A stretch of 47,179 nucleotides of DNA from Hyphococcus sp. (GTDB lineage: Bacteria > Pseudomonadota > Alphaproteobacteria > Caulobacterales > Parvularculaceae): the NCBI GenBank assembly GCA_021776415.1, contig JAJFFY010000069.1, positions 1-47,179 on the forward strand. Direction: 5' to 3'. A program made the translations under genes and the position numbers. Under the pieces are notes generated by a model that had not been told where the DNA came from, did not search any database, and saw only the letters and a list, made by a program, of their open reading frames with translations. Positions within the stretch are counted from its first letter, which is position 1. Each line of letters starts with the position of its first letter. Positions 7,751 to 17,903 of this stretch are shown here, one piece after another.

Positions 7751-9013
7751 TTAGTCACGGTTAATATCAAATATGTAGGCAGAACCCGCTTCGTTGCCGT
7801 TGTCGTCATTTCGCGCGGCCCCGATCACGGCGGTATCGCCTGAAAGCGCAACGCTGAAGCCGAAGACGTCACCCGCTGCGCCGTCGGCGGCGGTCAGCTT
7901 GGCCTCTTGGCTCCAGACCGTCCCGGAGCGGGTGAACACATAGGCCGAGCCCGAGTTCTCGCCGTTGTCGTCTTGAAACATCGCCCCGATCACGGCGACG
8001 TCGCCGACAAGGGCGACGCTGCGGCCAAATCTGTCGTCGGCGGCGCCGTCAGCGGCGGTGAGCTTGGCCTGTTGTCGCCATGTCGTCCCGGTGCGGACGA
8101 ATATGTAGGCCGAACCTGCATCAACGCCCATGACGTCGTCATCATCTCTGCGCGCCGAAATTAAGGCGGTGTCGCCGGACAGGGCGACCCTGACGCCGAA
8201 GATATCGGTCTCCGCGCCGTCGCTAGCGGTAAGCTTCGCCTGTTGGCTCCAGTTATCACCAGATCGGGTGAATACATAAACGGCGCCCGCATCAACGGCT
8301 TGTTCATCGTTCAGGTCGGCCCCGACCAGGATGGTGTCACCGGCAAGAGCAACGCTGATGCCGAAGACGTCGCCCACAGCGCCGTCAGCGGCGGTCAGCT
8401 TGGCCTGTTGGCTCCAGACCGTCCCTGAGCGGGTGAACACGTAGACCGAGCCTGCGCCATCGCCCATGTCGTCATCATGCGGCGCGCCGATCACCATAAT
8501 ATCGCCGACAAGCGCTATGCTCTGGCCGAAGGCGTCGCCTTCTACGGTGTCAGTAGCGATGAGCTTGGCCTGCTGGCTCCAGGCGCCTCCGGAGCGGGTG
8601 AACACATAGGCAGCACCCGAATTATCGCCCTGTTCATCATGACGGATGGCGCCAATGACGGCGGTATCGCTGGAGAGCGCAACTTTACCGCCAAACGTAT
8701 CGTTCGCGGCGCCATCGCTGGCCGTGAGCTTGGCCTGCTGGCGCCAGAGATTGTTTGCTGTGCGCGTGAAGACATAGGCCGAACCCGCATCAACTCCCGC
8801 GATGTGGTCATCTCTAAACGCGCCAATGATTGCGGCGTCGCTAGAGACCGCAACGCTGAAGCCGAAGAAGTCGCCCTCTTCGCCATCATCCGCGAGAAGC
8901 TTTACGTCCTCGACGGACGCCGTCTCGACGGGCGCCGTCGCACAAGCCGACAAAGCAATCCCCAAAAGCAGACATGAAAAGGCAGACGCGTAACAATTTC
9001 TATTCGAATACAT
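7751..9013 (-). CDS. FG-GAP-like seven-bladed beta-propeller lipoprotein
   Basis: The 420-residue protein starts with a lipoprotein signal ending in the lipobox LSAC (Cys24). The rest is seven consecutive repeats of about 55 residues, each built as W-x-QQAKLTA-x-DGA-x-x-D-x-FG-x-SVAL-x-GDTAVIGA then a D/N-rich loop and GSAYVFTRSG. Each carries the FG-GAP-like pattern with a DD or DN calcium-type loop. Seven copies suit a closed seven-bladed beta-propeller on the periplasmic face or cell surface. The repeats are very alike, at the DNA level too (for example around 7883-7935 and 8382-8435), which points to recent duplication or gene conversion. The ligand is unknown. Confidence 0.85.
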   Translation of the reverse strand: MYSNRNCYASAFSCLLLGIALSACATAPVETASVEDVKLLADDGEEGDFFGFSVAVSSDAAIIGAFRDDHIAGVDAGSAYVFTRTANNLWRQQAKLTASDGAANDTFGGKVALSSDTAVIGAIRHDEQGDNSGAAYVFTRSGGAWSQQAKLIATDTVEGDAFGQSIALVGDIMVIGAPHDDDMGDGAGSVYVFTRSGTVWSQQAKLTAADGAVGDVFGISVALAGDTILVGADLNDEQAVDAGAVYVFTRSGDNWSQQAKLTASDGAETDIFGVRVALSGDTALISARRDDDDVMGVDAGSAYIFVRTGTTWRQQAKLTAADGAADDRFGRSVALVGDVAVIGAMFQDDNGENSGSAYVFTRSGTVWSQEAKLTAADGAAGDVFGFSVALSGDTAVIGAARNDDNGNEAGSAYIFDINRD

Positions 9014-9052
9014 TTTGGCAGACTGTCCTGTTAGATAATGTCATCATGCATT

Positions 9053-9195
9053 ACCTCCCCCTTGAGGGGAGGTCAAAAATGCAAAGCATTTTTGGGTGGG
9101 GGGAGCAATAAGGCGCAAAACTCCCAGCTTCTTCTTAGTCACAAGACTACCCCCTCCCGAAATCAAAGATTTCGACCTCCCCTCAAGGGGGAGGT
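9053..9195. repeat. MITE-like palindromic element with 22-bp perfect terminal inverted repeats
   Basis: The outer 22 bases at 9053-9074 are the exact reverse complement of 9174-9195, and each end is itself a hairpin (ACCTCCCC / GGGGAGGT). Inside are two more hairpins, AAAAATGC / GCATTTTT near 9075-9093 and GAAATC / GATTTC near 9159-9173. It lies between the FadJ-like stop and the FG-GAP gene start. No transposase is encoded. It shares its design with the element at 75-177, and together they suggest a dispersed non-autonomous repeat family. Confidence 0.85.
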
Positions 9196-9243
9196 GAAAA
9201 GGCTGTGACTTAAGATCAACCGAACCAACGCCCTGGCCGCTGC

Positions 9244-11457
9244 TTACGCCGCCTTGCCGTAAAGTTTCCCGCCTGCGCTCGCCATCTCGCGAAACTTCGC
9301 CGGCGGGTGGAAGCGTTCGCCGTAGCGTTGCGCCAGGCTTTCGGCGGTGCGCACGAAGCTTTCCGCGCCAATGGTGTCGATATGGCTCATGGGCCCGCCG
9401 GTCCACGGGGCAAAGCCCCAGCCGAAGATCGCGCCAAGGTCAGCCGATTGCGGATCGTCGATGATGCCGTCAGCGAAACACTGCGCCGCCGGAACCAGCT
9501 GTGAGTAGAGCAACCGGTCCTTGACGTCATCGATCCCGGGCTGTTCGTCCGCAAGCGGAAAATGTTCCGCCAGACCGGGCCAGAGATGCTTCTTGCCGCC
9601 TTCTGGATATTCATAAAACCCGCCGCCGGAAACACGCCCGCTGCGCCCAAGCCCTTCGACCATTTTTTCGAGCAGGTCTTCGACGCCGGTCGACTTGTAA
9701 TCATCGCCGAGCTCTTTTTTGGTCGCCCGCACCAGCATCAATCCAAGATCTAGCTTGGTTTCATCGATCAACGCCAACGGACCAAGCGGCATGCCGAGGG
9801 ATTTCGCGGCGTTTTCAATCAGCGCCGGCTTGACGCCTTCCTTGACCAGCAACATCGCCTCATTGAGATAAGGCGGCACTACGCGGTTGGTGTAAAATCC
9901 GCGCACGTCTTTGACGACGATCGGCGTTTTGCGAATCTTGGCGTTATAATCGAGCGCGGTTGCAAGCGCGAGGTCGCCAGTCTGCTCGCCGGGAATAATC
10001 TCCAATAGCGGCATTTTATCGACCGGCGAGAAGAAGTGCATGCCGATAAACTGGTCCGGGCGCTCTGAATGGCGCGCCAGCCCCGTGATCGGCAGGGTTG
10101 ATGTGTTCGATGCAAAGATGATCTCCGGGCGGATCACCGCTTCGGTCTTTTTGATCACATCGGCTTTGATATCCGGGTCTTCAAATACCGCTTCAATGAT
10201 CAAATCGACGTCTTTCAGATCATTATAATCCGCCGTCGGTTTGATTTTCGCGAGAAACTCTTCGGCGGCATCGGCGGTCAACTTGCCGCGCGAGACACGC
10301 TTGTCGAGAATTTTCTTCGAATATGCGATGGCTTTTTCCGCAGCTTCCATATCACGGTCGAGCACCACGACATTCATGCCGCCCTTGACCGTCACATGGG
10401 TGATGCCTGAGCCCATCAGCCCGGCGCCGAGCACGCCGACAGTCTTGATCTCCTGCTTTTCAACGCCCTTGGGCCGCGCCTCGCCTTTTTCCGCCGCCTG
10501 TTTGTTGATGAACAGGGTACGGATCATATTGCGGGTCTGGTCGCTGGTCATGAGTTTTAAGAAATATTTTGATTCAATCCGGATCGCGGTGTCGAATGGC
10601 ACGATCGAGCCCTCATAGAGGCACGACAGGATGTAGCGCACCGCCGGATAATTATGATTGGTCTCGCGCTGCGCCATGGCGTTGGCGGCCATGAAGAACT
10701 GCACCGCGCGCGGGTCCATAGCCCCGCCGCCGCCGGGATACTTAAAGCCGCGCTTGTCCCATGGCTGGGTAACTTTGGGATTGGCTTTGACCCATTCTTT
10801 GGCTTTCGCCACCAGCTCGCCTACCGGCGCGACCTCTTGAATGATGCCTTGGGCTTTTGCCGTATTAGGATCGATCGGGCGACCTTGGGTCGCCAGCATC
10901 GCTGCATTTTGCAAGCCCGCAAGGCGCGGCAAGCGCTGGGTGCCGCCGGCGCCGGGGAGCAGCCCGACCTGAACCTCAGGCACGCCAAGTTGCAGTTTCG
11001 GATTGTCAGCGACAATGCGGTAGTGGCTGGCCAGCACCAGCTCAAGCCCGCCGCCAAGCGCCAGACCATTAACCGCCGCCGCGACCGGCTTGGCCGAGGC
11101 CTCGCCCTTAATCAGCTTCTTGGCCGGATGACCGCTGGTCTCCAGCTTGCGCAACATCGCATTGAGCGCGAATGCAGCTTCAAATTGTTGTTTCTTGGTC
11201 GCGCTCGCGCCGCCGCTGACGGAACTATCGCCGTCGCCCAGCATGTTGAGATCGGCGCCGGCGAGGAAGCCAGATTTTTTACCCGAGGTAATGACGGCGC
11301 CCTTGATGTCGTCATTGGTGCAGAACTCATCAACGAAGGAAGAGAATTCGCGCATCAACGCCGCGTTCCAGACATTCATCGACTTGCCGGGCAAATCGAT
11401 GGTCACCAGTGCGATGCCGTCAGCGTCAATATCGACTGTGATAGTTTCGTATGACAT
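9244..11457 (-). CDS. fadJ: 3-hydroxyacyl-CoA dehydrogenase / enoyl-CoA hydratase (FadJ-like, multifunctional)
   Basis: The 737-residue protein performs the hydration and the NAD-dependent oxidation steps of fatty acid beta-oxidation. Residues 1 to about 330 form the crotonase-type domain, with the oxyanion regions FLAGADLNMLG and GLALGGGLEL and the catalytic stretch PEVQVGLLPGAGGTQR. The NAD-binding Rossmann motif GAGLMG is at 344-349, followed by FASNTSTLPI and the dehydrogenase signature region IGMHFFSPVDKMPLLEII. The N-terminus is closer to FadJ than FadB (IDLPGKSMN). It starts 27 bp after the thiolase gene ends, so the two form an operon. The symbol is by resemblance only. Confidence 0.92.
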   Translation of the reverse strand: MSYETITVDIDADGIALVTIDLPGKSMNVWNAALMREFSSFVDEFCTNDDIKGAVITSGKKSGFLAGADLNMLGDGDSSVSGGASATKKQQFEAAFALNAMLRKLETSGHPAKKLIKGEASAKPVAAAVNGLALGGGLELVLASHYRIVADNPKLQLGVPEVQVGLLPGAGGTQRLPRLAGLQNAAMLATQGRPIDPNTAKAQGIIQEVAPVGELVAKAKEWVKANPKVTQPWDKRGFKYPGGGGAMDPRAVQFFMAANAMAQRETNHNYPAVRYILSCLYEGSIVPFDTAIRIESKYFLKLMTSDQTRNMIRTLFINKQAAEKGEARPKGVEKQEIKTVGVLGAGLMGSGITHVTVKGGMNVVVLDRDMEAAEKAIAYSKKILDKRVSRGKLTADAAEEFLAKIKPTADYNDLKDVDLIIEAVFEDPDIKADVIKKTEAVIRPEIIFASNTSTLPITGLARHSERPDQFIGMHFFSPVDKMPLLEIIPGEQTGDLALATALDYNAKIRKTPIVVKDVRGFYTNRVVPPYLNEAMLLVKEGVKPALIENAAKSLGMPLGPLALIDETKLDLGLMLVRATKKELGDDYKSTGVEDLLEKMVEGLGRSGRVSGGGFYEYPEGGKKHLWPGLAEHFPLADEQPGIDDVKDRLLYSQLVPAAQCFADGIIDDPQSADLGAIFGWGFAPWTGGPMSHIDTIGAESFVRTAESLAQRYGERFHPPAKFREMASAGGKLYGKAA

Positions 11458-11484
11458 TGTATCCGTCCGTATGAATATTAAAAA

Positions 11485-12693
11485 TTAAACCCGTTCGATA
11501 ATCGTCGCGGTGCCCATGCCAGCGCCGATGCAAAGCGTGATCAAGGCGGTCTCCTTGCCCGAGCGTTCAAGCTCGTCGACCATGGTCCCGAGTATCATCG
11601 CGCCGGTGGCGCCAAGCGGGTGGCCCATAGCGATGGCGCCGCCATTGACGTTGATATCGGAATGGTCAATCTCAAGTGCTTGCATAAACCGCAGCACCAC
11701 CGAGGCGAACGCCTCGTTCAGCTCCCAGATATCGATATCTTTTTTATCCATGCCGGCGCGCTTCAGCGCTTTTTGCGCCGCGAATTCCGGGCCGGTGAGC
11801 ATGATCGTCGGCTCTGATCCGATCGACGCCATGGCGCGAATGCGCGCGCGTGGTTTCAGCCCAAGCTTCTTGCCGATCTCGTCATTGCCAACCAGCACCG
11901 CCGCGGCGCCGTCAACAATACCGGAGGAGTTACCGGCGTGGTGGACATGTTTGATCTTCTCAAACTCGCCATATTTTTGCAGCGCGACCGCGTCAAACCC
12001 GAACTGTTCGCCGAGCATCACGAAGGCCGGATTAAGCCCGCCAAGCGATTGCATGTCGGCATTGGCGCGAATGGTCTCGTCATGATCGAGGATGGTGTCG
12101 CCGATAATGTCATGGACGGGCACGATTGATTTTTCAAACCGCTTTTCCGCCCAGGATTGCGCCGCACGCTTCTGGCTTTCCACTGCATAAGCGTCAACAT
12201 CGTCGCGCGAGAACCCGTATTTGGTGGCGATCAAATCGGCCGAAACGCCTTGGGGTACGAAATAGGTTTTAAATGCGGTCTCCGGATCGGTCGGCCAGGC
12301 GCCGCCGTCGGAGCCCATGGGCACGCGGCTCATGGATTCAACGCCGCCGCCGATGGCGAGATCGGTTTCACCGGCCATCACCTTGGCGGCTGCGATATTG
12401 ACCGCCTCAAGGCCCGAGGCGCAAAACCGGTTGACCTGAATGCCGGCCGTGGTTTCGGGATAACCGGCGTTCAAAATCGCCGTGCGGGTTACCACTGCGC
12501 CCTGCTCGCCAACCGGCGCGACGCAGCCAAACGCCACATCTTCTATTTCGCCACCGTCAATTTGATTGCGGTCGCGGACCGCCTCCAGCACCTGGGTCGC
12601 CAGCTGCACCGGCGTGATCTCGTGCAACGCGCCATCGGATTTGCCCTTGCCGCGAGGCGTCCTGACGGCGTCGTAAATATAGGCTTCGGTCAT
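11485..12693 (-). CDS. Acetyl-CoA C-acyltransferase (thiolase)
   Basis: The 402-residue thiolase cleaves 3-ketoacyl-CoA to acetyl-CoA and a shortened acyl-CoA. The acyl-accepting Cys91 lies in [11 protein letters not shown], the catalytic His in [15 protein letters not shown], and the second Cys388 in TLCIGAGMG. All three are present. It is the first gene of a pair with the FadJ-like gene 27 bp downstream, which is the normal partner set (FadA/FadI plus FadB/FadJ). The start has a Shine-Dalgarno-like AAAGGACG upstream. It is divergent from putA across a 226-bp gap in which I see no clear operator. Confidence 0.94.
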   Translation of the reverse strand: MTEAYIYDAVRTPRGKGKSDGALHEITPVQLATQVLEAVRDRNQIDGGEIEDVAFGCVAPVGEQGAVVTRTAILNAGYPETTAGIQVNRFCASGLEAVNIAAAKVMAGETDLAIGGGVESMSRVPMGSDGGAWPTDPETAFKTYFVPQGVSADLIATKYGFSRDDVDAYAVESQKRAAQSWAEKRFEKSIVPVHDIIGDTILDHDETIRANADMQSLGGLNPAFVMLGEQFGFDAVALQKYGEFEKIKHVHHAGNSSGIVDGAAAVLVGNDEIGKKLGLKPRARIRAMASIGSEPTIMLTGPEFAAQKALKRAGMDKKDIDIWELNEAFASVVLRFMQALEIDHSDINVNGGAIAMGHPLGATGAMILGTMVDELERSGKETALITLCIGAGMGTATIIERV

Positions 12694-12919
12694 GGGAAAG
12701 CGTCCTTTCGACTGGGAGGCCGCGAGGGGTTCCCGCGCCAGCCCGCCACTATCTATGCCCTTAGTTAGTGCCGCGCGAGGCCCCGCGCAATGGCCCGCCG
12801 CAGCCCCTCGCCGGAGTTTTAGAAAGTCAATCCCAATTCAGGTCCCCCGCCCGATGACAGCACCCGCGAAAAGCAGTAAGCGATTACTTGAGTTAACCCT
12901 TTTTTACTGAGGCAAGCGT

Positions 12920-15900
12920 ATGGCGCCGACCGTTTCCCTGGACGCAATGCGACAGCTAATCCGCGATCATTATCTGATTGATGAGGCGGTTCTGACGGGC
13001 CGCCTGACGCTGATTGCCGATCTCGATGCGCCGGTCCGCGACAGCGCGCAAAAAGACGCCGCCGCGTTTGTTAAAATCGCCCGCGCCAGCGCTGAACGCT
13101 CCGGCCTGATCGACAAGTTCCTGCAGGAATATGGGCTTTCCACCGCCGAGGGCGTAACGCTGATGCGGCTTGCCGAAGCTTTGTTGCGCACTCCCGATGC
13201 GGCGACGGCGAACGCGCTGATCGAAGATAAGATCGAGGCTGGCGACTGGGCCGTGCATAAAGGCAAAAGCCCCTTCCCGCTGGTCAACTTCTCTACCCGT
13301 GCGCTGATGCTCACCGCCGCCTGGCTCGACGATGTTGAAGCCAAAGACCCGTTGCGCCGGATGGCGGCGGCGACCAAGGCCGCGTTTGATCGCCTTGGCG
13401 AGCCGGTGATCCGCGCCTCGGTGGCGCAGGCGATGCGGATCATGGGCGAGCATTTTGTTCTCGGTGAGACCATTGGCGCGGCGATGAAGCGCGGCCGTCA
13501 GTTCGCGGCCAAGGGTTATCTGTTCTCTTTCGACATGCTCGGCGAAGCCGCCCACACACGCGCCGACGCCGATCAATATTACCGTGACTATGAAGAATCG
13601 ATCGCCGCGATTTCCAAACACTGTTCGAGCGATCGCGCCGCCGACAATCCCGGTATTTCCGTCAAGCTGTCGGCGCTGCATCCGCGCTATGAATATGGTC
13701 AGAAGGCCCGTGTCCGTTCAGAGCTTGGCGAGAAAGTCCGCGCGCTCGCCTTGCAAGCAAAAGCTGCGAATATGGGCTTTAATATCGACGCCGAAGAAGT
13801 CGACCGTCTCGATCTTTCCCTCGACCTTATCGAAATGCTGATGCGCGAGCAGGCGCTTGCCGGCTGGCAGGGGTTCGGCGTCGTCATTCAGGCCTATCAG
13901 CGCCGCGCAACCTATGTGCTCGACTGGCTGGCGGCGCTGGCGCGCGAGACTGACCGACGGATTATGGTGCGGCTGGTCAAGGGCGCTTATTGGGACAGCG
14001 AAATCAAACGCGCGCAGGTGATGGGGCTGGAGAGTTACCCGGTGTTCACCCGCAAGGTTTTGACCGATCTCAGCTATCTCGCCTGCGCACGAAGGCTGTT
14101 CGCGGCGACGGATGTGTTCTACCCGCAATTTGCGACCCACAATGCGCTCACCGCAACAACCGTGCAGGCGATGGCGGATGGCTGCAACGACTACGAGTTG
14201 CAACGCCTTCACGGCATGGGCGAGGCTTTGCACGACAATCTCATCGACCATGGCGCGCGTTCACGCATCTACGCGCCGGTCGGCGGGCATAAGGAACTTC
14301 TGCCCTATCTGGTGCGGCGACTGCTTGAAAACGGCGCCAATTCCTCCTTCGTCAATCAACTCATCGATCCGGATTTGTCCGTAGACGATGTTGTCGCCGA
14401 CCCGCTGGAGGAAATCGCCGCGCTTGATGTGATCGCCAATCCTAATATTCCAGAACCATGCGATCATCTTGGCGGTGATCGCCTCGCGGCACAGGGCTGG
14501 GATGAAACCCACATACCGACTGCGGCAGATTTTGAGCGTGCTGCACGCGAGCCGATGAAGCCTATCGCTGCAAAAGCGATCATTAAAGGCAAGATGCATG
14601 GAGCCGGCGCGGCGCCGGTTATCAATCCTGCGAACACTTCCCATGTAATCGGCTCGGTCGATGCAGCCTCACACGCCGATATCAATAAAGCCTGCCTCAG
14701 CGCCGCAAAGTACGCTGAAAGCTGGGCGCAAACACCGGCGAGCGAACGCGCCGAAGCCTTGCGCCGCGCGGCTGATCTGCTTGAGGAAAGCGGCGCGCAT
14801 TTCATGACGCTTGCCGTCTTTGAGGCGGGAAAGACCTGGCCCGACGCGATCGCAGAAATTCGCGAGGCGGTAGATTTTTTGCGTTATTACGCGCAACAAG
14901 CGGAAGGATTATCCGGCGCCCCGCTCGGCGTCGTGGTTTGTATTTCCCCGTGGAATTTCCCCCTCGCAATCTTTCTGGGACAGGTGAGCGCAGCGCTCGC
15001 CGCTGGCAATTGCGTCATCGCCAAGCCGGCCGAACAGACCCCGCTGATCGCCTTTGAAGCGGTCAAGCTGCTGCGTAAAGCGGGCGTCCCGGTTGGCGCG
15101 TTGCATTTCCTTCCGGGTGATGGGCCGAGCGTCGGCGCGCCGCTTGTCGCCCATCCCAGCGTCAATGGCGTGATCTTTACCGGCTCGACTGCAGTCGCCA
15201 GACAAATCCACCGAAGTCTCATTGCAAGCGGTAAATATGACGATGCGTTGATCGCCGAGACCGGCGGCATTAATGTGATGATTGTCGATTCCACCGCGCT
15301 TTTAGAACAAGCCGTCACTGACACTGTCGCCTCGGCATTTCAGAGCGCCGGGCAGCGCTGCTCGGCCTGCCGCGTGGTTTGCGTCCAAGCCGACATCGCT
15401 GAGCGCTTTAACGAAATGCTCGCCGGCGCCATGGCCGAGCTTCGCCTTGGTGATCCGTCTGAACTTTCAACCGATGTCGGGCCGGTGATCGACGAGGATG
15501 CGCGCGCGGTCATTGAGGGCCATATTGCGCGGCTGGAAAAATCCGCCAAACTCATCGCCCGCACACCGCAAGCCGGAACCCATGCTGACGGTATTTTTGT
15601 GCGGCCAGCGGCGTTTGCTGTCGCATCGCTGGATGAAGTGAAGGACGAGATCTTCGGGCCCGTGCTTCATGTCGTCACTTTTCAAGCGGAAAAGCTTGAC
15701 GCCCTGATCGATCAAATCAATGCGCTTGGTTACGGCCTCACGCTTGGCATCCACACACGGATCGATGAGACCATGCACGCGATCACCGCGCGGGCGCGGA
15801 TCGGTAATATTTATGTAAACCGCAATCAGATCGGCGCCGTTGTCGGGGTCCAGCCTTTTGGCGGCGAAGGCCTGTCTGGCACCGGCCCCAAAGCCGGCGG

Positions 15901-16609
15901 GCCGACTTATTTGAAAGCGCTGCAAAAGCGGCCGACGGCGGTAGGCGGTACGAAAATTACTATCGCCAAACGCGCCTATTCAGATACCGAGGAAGGCAAG
16001 ACGGCGGCGGCGCATGCGGCGTTCGAACAATGGCGAGGATGCGCTGATCGCGGCGCAATCTTTAAACAAGCGCTCGACACCGTCTCCCAACGCGCCGCCG
16101 GCGCGCTCTCCGAAGCCCTCAACATTTATTACGACGAGTTCTCCGGGCCGATCCCGCTTCCCGGACCGACGGGCGAGTCTAACACCTTGCGGCTGCGCCC
16201 GCGCGGCGTTGTCCTGTGTCTTGGCGGCGGCGACATGGCCAGTTATGACCGGCAGATCGCCCTTGCGCTCGCTGCCGGCAACGCAATCATCTGTACAGAC
16301 CGTATGGCGCAATTACTTCGCCTCGCGCTAGAGCCGTCCGGCGCGCCAGGCGCGCTGGCGACCGGTTTTGGCGGCGGCGCAGAAGCCCCGTCCGAATTGC
16401 TGGCGGACACGCTTGTCCGCGCCGTTGTATTTGACGGCGGCGCTCATACGCGCCGCGAGATTTTAAACTGTCTCGCCGCACGCACCGGGGCGATAACGCC
16501 GCTGCTCACCAGCGAGGACGCAGCCTGGCGGTTTGCGGTTGAGCGGACCTTATCGATAAACACCACTGCCGCCGGCGGCGACGTACGGCTTTTGTCGCTC
16601 GGCGAATAG
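12920..16609 (+). CDS. putA: Bifunctional proline dehydrogenase / L-glutamate gamma-semialdehyde dehydrogenase PutA
   Basis: The 1229-residue enzyme oxidises proline to pyrroline-5-carboxylate with FAD, then to glutamate with NAD. The alpha-helical arm and proline dehydrogenase barrel occupy roughly 15-480 (VKLSALHPRYEY, VRLVKGAYWDSE, FATHNA, LHGMGEAL). The aldehyde dehydrogenase domain spans about 560-1010, with the general-base Glu780 (IAETGGIN) and catalytic Cys814 (SAGQRCSACR). A further aldehyde-dehydrogenase-fold domain follows to the end, as in long type B PutA. There is no N-terminal ribbon-helix-helix domain, so this PutA should not repress its own gene. It stands before a LytS/LytTR pair. 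Confidence 0.95.
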   Translation: MAPTVSLDAMRQLIRDHYLIDEAVLTGRLTLIADLDAPVRDSAQKDAAAFVKIARASAERSGLIDKFLQEYGLSTAEGVTLMRLAEALLRTPDAATANALIEDKIEAGDWAVHKGKSPFPLVNFSTRALMLTAAWLDDVEAKDPLRRMAAATKAAFDRLGEPVIRASVAQAMRIMGEHFVLGETIGAAMKRGRQFAAKGYLFSFDMLGEAAHTRADADQYYRDYEESIAAISKHCSSDRAADNPGISVKLSALHPRYEYGQKARVRSELGEKVRALALQAKAANMGFNIDAEEVDRLDLSLDLIEMLMREQALAGWQGFGVVIQAYQRRATYVLDWLAALARETDRRIMVRLVKGAYWDSEIKRAQVMGLESYPVFTRKVLTDLSYLACARRLFAATDVFYPQFATHNALTATTVQAMADGCNDYELQRLHGMGEALHDNLIDHGARSRIYAPVGGHKELLPYLVRRLLENGANSSFVNQLIDPDLSVDDVVADPLEEIAALDVIANPNIPEPCDHLGGDRLAAQGWDETHIPTAADFERAAREPMKPIAAKAIIKGKMHGAGAAPVINPANTSHVIGSVDAASHADINKACLSAAKYAESWAQTPASERAEALRRAADLLEESGAHFMTLAVFEAGKTWPDAIAEIREAVDFLRYYAQQAEGLSGAPLGVVVCISPWNFPLAIFLGQVSAALAAGNCVIAKPAEQTPLIAFEAVKLLRKAGVPVGALHFLPGDGPSVGAPLVAHPSVNGVIFTGSTAVARQIHRSLIASGKYDDALIAETGGINVMIVDSTALLEQAVTDTVASAFQSAGQRCSACRVVCVQADIAERFNEMLAGAMAELRLGDPSELSTDVGPVIDEDARAVIEGHIARLEKSAKLIARTPQAGTHADGIFVRPAAFAVASLDEVKDEIFGPVLHVVTFQAEKLDALIDQINALGYGLTLGIHTRIDETMHAITARARIGNIYVNRNQIGAVVGVQPFGGEGLSGTGPKAGGPTYLKALQKRPTAVGGTKITIAKRAYSDTEEGKTAAAHAAFEQWRGCADRGAIFKQALDTVSQRAAGALSEALNIYYDEFSGPIPLPGPTGESNTLRLRPRGVVLCLGGGDMASYDRQIALALAAGNAIICTDRMAQLLRLALEPSGAPGALATGFGGGAEAPSELLADTLVRAVVFDGGAHTRREILNCLAARTGAITPLLTSEDAAWRFAVERTLSINTTAAGGDVRLLSLGE

Positions 16610-16701
16610 GGCTAAGCTAAGCAAATTCAGGCGTTTGTCGCGGCGCAAGGGCCGTTGGCCGCATCCTTTCTTGCAACGCAGCACAAAGTGGCCTCCATTA
16701 G

Positions 16702-17901
16702 ATGACAAAAGATGAGCCCGAATTGATGACGACTGCCAATATTAGCACTACCGAGACCGGTCCGTTTCTCGCCGCGCCCGGCCGCTCCCGGCACTGGATG
16801 AATTGGCTGTTCGCAGACAAGATCCGGATGTTCTGGATATTGCAGACCGCCGGCTGGCTCGGCTTTTTCATGCTGCATGTGCTGAGCGTATCAACCTTTG
16901 TCGCCGGGCGCTCGTCGGACGCCCTGCTCTATTCCGTCGCCTCGTCGCTAATCGGATTTTTGACCACCAGCATACTCGCCCGTCCGGTCTATCGTTTTGC
17001 ACGCCGTCAGGGTCCGGCGCTACTGTTGTTGATCGTTCTGTCCTCAACCGTCCTGATGGCGTTCGCTATGTCGGCGATGAAGGCGCAAACTTTCGGGATT
17101 CTGTTTGGCAATGCGTGGATGGGCATGCGCGGCGAGGCCATCGGCACATCCAACTTCTTGTTGTTGCTGATCCCTGATGTTCCGGTGAACTTGTTCCTGC
17201 TCGGCTCGTGGGCGGGATTTTATTTCGGCATCAACTATTATCTCAATTTAAGAAACGAGACCGAGCGCGCGATCCTTGCGGCCCGCCTTGCCGATCAGGC
17301 GCAATTGAAAATGCTGCGCTACCAGCTCAACCCGCATTTCCTGTTTAACACGCTGAACGCTATTTCGACGCTGGTGCTTGAGAAGGACGGCAAAAACGCC
17401 AACAAAATGCTGTCGCAACTATCATCGTTTCTGCGCTATTCCCTCGACAGCGATCCGTTGCAAAAGACTTCCCTTGCCGAAGAAATTCACGCGCTGGAGT
17501 TGTACCTTGAAATTGAAAAGACCCGCTTTGCCGATCGCTTGAAAGTCACCTTCGACGTTGATGAGGAGGCGCGCGGGGCGCGCGTGCCATCGCTGATTTT
17601 ACAGCCAGCCATTGAAAATGCGATCAAATACGCCATTGCTAAAATGGAAGCCGGCGGCGAAATCACCATTGTCGCCAAGCGCAAGGGCAATAATCTGTAC
17701 ATGAAGGTTTGCGACAATGGGCCAGACGCGCCGGACAATCCGTCTGCTCTCATGCGCAAAACAACAGCCGGCGTTGGACTGTTGAATATGCGCGACCGCC
17801 TGGCGCATCTCTATCAGGACAATTGCCGATTCAAAATAAGCAAGCTTGAGCCGCAAGGATTGTGTGTGAGCTTGACCATTCCTTTCGAAACAAGGGGCTG
17901 A
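16702..17901 (+). CDS. Sensor histidine kinase, LytS/YehU type
   Basis: The 399-residue kinase has four predicted transmembrane helices in the first 185 residues and a cytoplasmic His_kinase (PF06580-type) domain. The phosphoacceptor is His212 in LRYQLNPHFLFNTLNAIS, and the ATP-binding region shows LILQPAIENAIKYAI and a DNGPDAP box, then GVGLLNMRDRLAHLY. The sensory signal cannot be guessed from the short loops. The stop is 2 bp before the start of the LytTR response regulator, so the two are one operon and almost surely one signalling pair. Confidence 0.93.
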   Translation: MTKDEPELMTTANISTTETGPFLAAPGRSRHWMNWLFADKIRMFWILQTAGWLGFFMLHVLSVSTFVAGRSSDALLYSVASSLIGFLTTSILARPVYRFARRQGPALLLLIVLSSTVLMAFAMSAMKAQTFGILFGNAWMGMRGEAIGTSNFLLLLIPDVPVNLFLLGSWAGFYFGINYYLNLRNETERAILAARLADQAQLKMLRYQLNPHFLFNTLNAISTLVLEKDGKNANKMLSQLSSFLRYSLDSDPLQKTSLAEEIHALELYLEIEKTRFADRLKVTFDVDEEARGARVPSLILQPAIENAIKYAIAKMEAGGEITIVAKRKGNNLYMKVCDNGPDAPDNPSALMRKTTAGVGLLNMRDRLAHLYQDNCRFKISKLEPQGLCVSLTIPFETRG

Positions 17902-17903
17902 AA

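Noticed and set aside
10654..11454. Plus-strand frame of 266 codons
   Set aside because: It lies opposite the FadJ-like gene and has no recognisable motif. Long antisense frames are common in GC-rich DNA.
12157..12768. Plus-strand frame of 203 codons
   Set aside because: It is opposite the thiolase gene with its catalytic Cys and shows no domain.
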